A stretch of 7,899 bases of DNA from Pseudomonadota bacterium (GTDB taxonomy: Bacteria > Desulfobacterota > Desulfovibrionia > Desulfovibrionales > Desulfovibrionaceae). The translations under genes were made by a program, and so were the position numbers. This document shows, piece by piece, positions 5,747 to 7,899 of this stretch. A model generated the notes under the pieces. It ran no database searches. It worked only from the letters and a program-made list of their open reading frames with translations, and was not told where the DNA came from. Each line of letters begins with the position of its first letter. Positions within the stretch are counted from its first letter, which is position 1. The stretch lies in contig JAEYTO010000052.1 of assembly GCA_023433925.1 (NCBI GenBank), forward strand, positions 1 through 7,899, read 5' to 3'.

Positions 5747-7471
5747 ATGGAGCCAGCCGTGACCTTGAGGACCGGGCTATCCCCTTACGCCGAGAGCCTG
5801 CTCGTGCACTTCCGCCGGGCCGAAAGCCTCAAGCAGGAGTCCATGCGCTATCCCTCGGTGGACCTGGGCGTCCGCCAGCTCTGCGATCTGGAGCTCCTGC
5901 TCAACCGCGCTTTCTATCCCTTGCAGGGCTTCATGAACCGCGAGGAATACGAGGGCGTGCTCGCCTCCATGCGCCTGCCCGACGGCTCGCTGTGGCCCGT
6001 GCCCATCTGTCTGGACGTGAACGAGAAGCTGGCCCGCCAGCTAGCGCCGGGGCAGTCGCTGGCCATTCGTGACGGCGAGGGCTTCATGCTCGCCGTGCTC
6101 CATGTGGAAGACGTCTGGCGGCCCGACCTGGCCCGCGAGGCGCAGGCGGTCTACGGCACGGACGATCCCGCCCGGCATCCCGGCGTGCGCGCCTTCTTCG
6201 AGGATACGCGGCCCTGGTACGTGGGCGGCAAGCTCGAAGGCCTGCACCTGCCCCAGCACCACGACTTCTCCGGCCTGCGCCTGACGCCCTCGGACACGCA
6301 CCGCCTCTTTTCCCAAAGCGGCTGGCGCAAGGTCATCGGCTTCCAGACCCGCGACCACCTGCACTGCGCGCACAAGGAGATGATCCTGCGCGCCGCGCGG
6401 GAGGCCGGCGCGAGCATCTTCCTCCAGCCGGCCGTGGGGCGGCCGCGACCCGGCGATCTGGACCACTTCACCCTGGTGCACTGCTACAAGCAGTTCGTCA
6501 CGAAATTTCCCAGGAACATGATCCTGCTCGGTCTGACACCGTTCGCCGAGCGCTTCGCCGGCCCGCGTGAGGTGCTCCTGCAGGCCGTCGTGCGCAAGAA
6601 CTTCGGCTGCACGCACTTCATGGTTTCCGAGGACCAGGGCGATCCTTTCGCGGCCAACGGCCACGACCTGTTCTACCCGCGAGGCAACGCGCAGCAGACC
6701 CTGGCCGAGCATGCCGGTGGCATCGGCATCGAGATGGTCCCGCTGCGGCCCATGGCCTACGTCGAGGACAAGGCCCAGTACATCCCGGCGGACGAGGTCG
6801 AGCCGGGCATGTCGGTCAAGGAGATCTCCTCGGCCGAGCTGCGGCGCAGGCTCATGGAGGGCCTGGAGATACCGGAGTGGTTCTCCTTCCCCGAGGTCGT
6901 GGCCGAGCTGCGCAAGGCCTACCCGCCCAAGCACAAGCAGGGCTTCACCGTGTTCCTCACCGGCCTGTCCGGGGCCGGCAAGTCCACCCTGGCCAAGGTG
7001 CTGCACACGAAGTTCATGGAGATGCGCGACCGGCCCGTGACGCTGCTCGACGGCGACATCGTGCGCAAGAATCTCTCCAGCGAGCTTTCCTTCAGCCGCG
7101 AGCATCGGGACCTGAACATCCGGCGCATAGGCTTCGTGGCCAGCGAGATCACCAAGAACGGCGGCATCGCCATCTGCGCGCCCATCGCGCCCTACGAGGA
7201 AACGCGCCAGGCCGTGCGCGAGCTCATCCAAGGCTGCGGCGGCTTCATCGAGGTGCATATGAGCACCCCCCTGTCGGTGTGCGAGATGCGCGACCGCAAG
7301 GGCATCTACGCCAAGGCCAAGGCCGGCCTCATGAAGGGCGTGACGGGCGTGGACGACCCGTACATCCCGCCCAGGAACCCCGAGCTGCGCATCGACACGA
7401 CGGAGATGACGCCCACCGAGGCGGCCCAGGAAGTGCTCCTCTACCTTGAGGAGCAGGGCTATATCAGGTAG
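5747..7471 (+). CDS. cysC: ATP-sulfurylase-like / adenylylsulfate kinase fusion
   Basis: A 574-residue cytoplasmic fusion. Residues 1-390 match ATP sulfurylase in order: PLQGFMNREEYEGVL (58-72), MRLPDGSLWPVPICL (75-89), FQTRDHLHCAH (199-209), AGPREVLLQAVVRKNFGCTH (271-290), EIPEWFSFPEV (374-384). Residues 398-574 are APS kinase, which phosphorylates APS to PAPS: P-loop GLSGAGKST (406-414), DGDIVR (435-440), FSREHRDLNIRRIGFVA (449-465), CAPIAPYEETR (477-487), and RDRKGIYAKAKAGLMKGVTG (515-534). The kinase half looks fully active. In the sulfurylase half the QTRNPxHRAH motif has become QTRDHLHCAH, the GRDHAG loop has become SEDQGD (294-299), and the SGT before the closing Arg is SSA (361-363), so its activity is doubtful. 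The ATG at 5747 has GGGAG only two bases away; GTG at 5759 (codon 5) has GGAG at a better six bases and may be the true start. It appears to be monocistronic. Confidence 0.92.
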   Translation: MEPAVTLRTGLSPYAESLLVHFRRAESLKQESMRYPSVDLGVRQLCDLELLLNRAFYPLQGFMNREEYEGVLASMRLPDGSLWPVPICLDVNEKLARQLAPGQSLAIRDGEGFMLAVLHVEDVWRPDLAREAQAVYGTDDPARHPGVRAFFEDTRPWYVGGKLEGLHLPQHHDFSGLRLTPSDTHRLFSQSGWRKVIGFQTRDHLHCAHKEMILRAAREAGASIFLQPAVGRPRPGDLDHFTLVHCYKQFVTKFPRNMILLGLTPFAERFAGPREVLLQAVVRKNFGCTHFMVSEDQGDPFAANGHDLFYPRGNAQQTLAEHAGGIGIEMVPLRPMAYVEDKAQYIPADEVEPGMSVKEISSAELRRRLMEGLEIPEWFSFPEVVAELRKAYPPKHKQGFTVFLTGLSGAGKSTLAKVLHTKFMEMRDRPVTLLDGDIVRKNLSSELSFSREHRDLNIRRIGFVASEITKNGGIAICAPIAPYEETRQAVRELIQGCGGFIEVHMSTPLSVCEMRDRKGIYAKAKAGLMKGVTGVDDPYIPPRNPELRIDTTEMTPTEAAQEVLLYLEEQGYIR

Positions 7472-7491
7472 CGGCCAGCACTACTGTGTCA

Positions 7492-7510
7492 CCAAGGCAT
7501 TATCCCTTGG
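7492..7510 (+). terminator. Small hairpin after the APS kinase gene, possible terminator
   Basis: CCAAGG (7492-7497) and CCTTGG (7505-7510) pair across a seven-base loop, 20 bases after the stop codon. No T tract follows, so this is at best a weak or Rho-assisted terminator. Confidence 0.3.
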
Positions 7511-7521
7511 AGATATTATGG

Positions 7522-7539
7522 CGGCTTGCAATTAAGCCG
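7522..7539. repeat. Inverted repeat CGGCTT/AAGCCG
   Basis: CGGCTT (7522-7527) and AAGCCG (7534-7539) form a perfect six-pair stem with a six-base AT-rich loop. It is the second of several hairpins between the APS kinase gene and the insertion sequence; no role can be assigned. Confidence 0.4.
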
Positions 7540-7582
7540 AGAAATCGCTTCCAATATTCTTAAGCGTCGGGGGTGCAGGGGA

Positions 7583-7606
7583 CAATCGTGCAGGATGGCA
7601 CGATTG
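7583..7606. repeat. Perfect 9-base inverted repeat
   Basis: CAATCGTGC (7583-7591) and GCACGATTG (7598-7606) are exact inverted copies with the loop AGGATG. This is the clearest mid-gap hairpin. No T tract is next to it. It could be an operator-like site or a structural part of an RNA; no open reading frame accounts for it. Confidence 0.5.
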
Positions 7607-7640
7607 GATGTCGCCGCCTTGGGCGATGCCCTTGGGGCGA

Positions 7641-7655
7641 GGGCCAGGACGGCCC
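7641..7655. repeat. Short GC inverted repeat GGGCC/GGCCC
   Basis: GGGCC (7641-7645) and GGCCC (7651-7655) can pair across AGGAC. Short GC stems are expected often by chance in such DNA; it is listed because it belongs to a row of hairpins. Confidence 0.25.
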
Positions 7656-7684
7656 GAGTCAATCATTCCCCTGCCGGGAGGGAG

Positions 7685-7713
7685 CCTGAGAGAGGGCAGC
7701 GCCCTCTCTCGGG
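7685..7713. repeat. Long hairpin next to the insertion sequence
   Basis: GAGAGAGGGC (7688-7697) and GCCCTCTCTC (7701-7710) are a perfect ten-pair stem with an AGC loop, extended by three more pairs (one T-G) to 7685-7713. It has the same build as the 109-131 hairpin (ten-pair stem, inner GGGC/GCCC, three-base loop). No T tract follows on either strand. It ends 17 bases before the transposase stop codon. Confidence 0.6.
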
Positions 7714-7729
7714 TCATTCGCAAAATGCG

Positions 7730-7899
7730 CTAGAGGCTGTTATGAACCGCCGTGAAAAGAGTAGCGACCTTAGCCAGCATAAGGCAGGCAAAGGCCACGA
7801 AGTGAAGCCCGGCCACTGTTTCTGGCAAGCGCTCGTAATCGCGAACCAAACGGCGAAAGCGGGTGGCCCAGGCAAAGCAGCGCTCGACCACCCAACGCC
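7730..7899 (-). CDS. IS5-family transposase, C-terminal fragment (cut by window edge)
   Basis: Reading the minus strand from the edge gives 55 residues ending at TAG (7730-7732). It begins RWVVERCFAWATRFRRLVRD and continues YERLPETVAGLHFVAFACLM to the end VHNSL. The R-W-V-V-E-R motif holds the catalytic Glu of the DDE triad in IS5-family transposases, and the RFRRL..DYERLPET continuation is typical of the IS427-type group. The rest of the gene lies beyond the window, so whether the element is intact cannot be judged. No frameshift or stop interrupts the visible part. Confidence 0.85.
   Translation of the reverse strand, partial: RWVVERCFAWATRFRRLVRDYERLPETVAGLHFVAFACLMLAKVATLFTAVHNSL
7733..7899. 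mobile_element. One end of an IS5-family insertion sequence
   Basis: The transposase reading frame runs to within a few bases of the likely element end. GAGGCTGTTATGAACCGCCG, beginning at 7733 just after CTA, looks like the start of a terminal inverted repeat, and the TA or CTAG at 7730-7733 would fit the short target duplications of this family. The partner end is outside the window, so the exact boundary is inferred. Confidence 0.55.

Noticed and set aside
6041..7258. 405-codon minus-strand frame opposite the sulfurylase/kinase gene
   Set aside because: Antisense shadow with no recognisable motif; the sense strand has unmistakable kinase motifs.
7532..7723. 63-codon minus-strand frame between the kinase gene and the IS
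   Set aside because: It covers three inverted repeats, has no good ribosome binding site and no family resemblance.

Overview
The window is GC-rich DNA that looks like the chromosome of a sulfate-reducing deltaproteobacterium of the Desulfovibrio group. This rests on protein style and gene content: an FmdE/MoeA-like fusion behind a ModE-type regulator, a sulfurylase/APS-kinase fusion, and intergenic hairpins of a type I associate with these genomes. It is an inference, since no rRNA or other marker gene is present.

Layout. Positions 1-272 hold no convincing gene but two strong hairpins; the second, followed by a T run on the minus strand, probably terminates the minus-strand operon. Positions 273-3235 form a minus-strand cluster, read right to left: a MATE-family multidrug/lipid-type exporter, a DUF2156 (PG-lysyltransferase C-terminal-like, GNAT-fold) protein whose start overlaps the exporter's end by 26 bases, and a small HD-domain hydrolase. 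Positions 3236-3524 are a divergent intergenic region with a three-copy 9-base tandem repeat and a near-perfect 20-base palindrome next to the following gene's ribosome binding site. Positions 3525-5587 form a plus-strand two-gene operon: a ModE-type winged-helix regulator lacking the molybdate-binding domains, and, overlapping it by four bases, a 546-residue protein joining an FmdE-like domain, a CxxC...CxxC zinc-ribbon-like segment, a MoeA/MogA-type molybdopterin-binding region and a Cys-rich tail. Positions 5747-7471 encode a 574-residue fusion of an ATP-sulfurylase-like domain and an APS kinase. Positions 7472-7729 contain only a series of hairpins. From 7730 to the edge runs the C-terminal end of an IS5-family transposase on the minus strand.

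How the genes may work together. The ModE-like/FmdE-MoeA pair looks like a molybdenum or tungsten cofactor handling or sensing unit in which regulator and ligand-binding protein are separate chains. The sulfurylase/kinase fusion would make PAPS, but its sulfurylase half has lost several canonical active-site motifs while its kinase half is intact, so it may depend on APS made elsewhere. The MATE/DUF2156 pair resembles, in outline, the two halves of MprF (flippase plus aminoacyl-lipid synthase) split into separate genes; this is speculative. The most unusual items are the degenerate sulfurylase half, the regulator/cofactor-binding pair and the 20-base palindrome in front of it.
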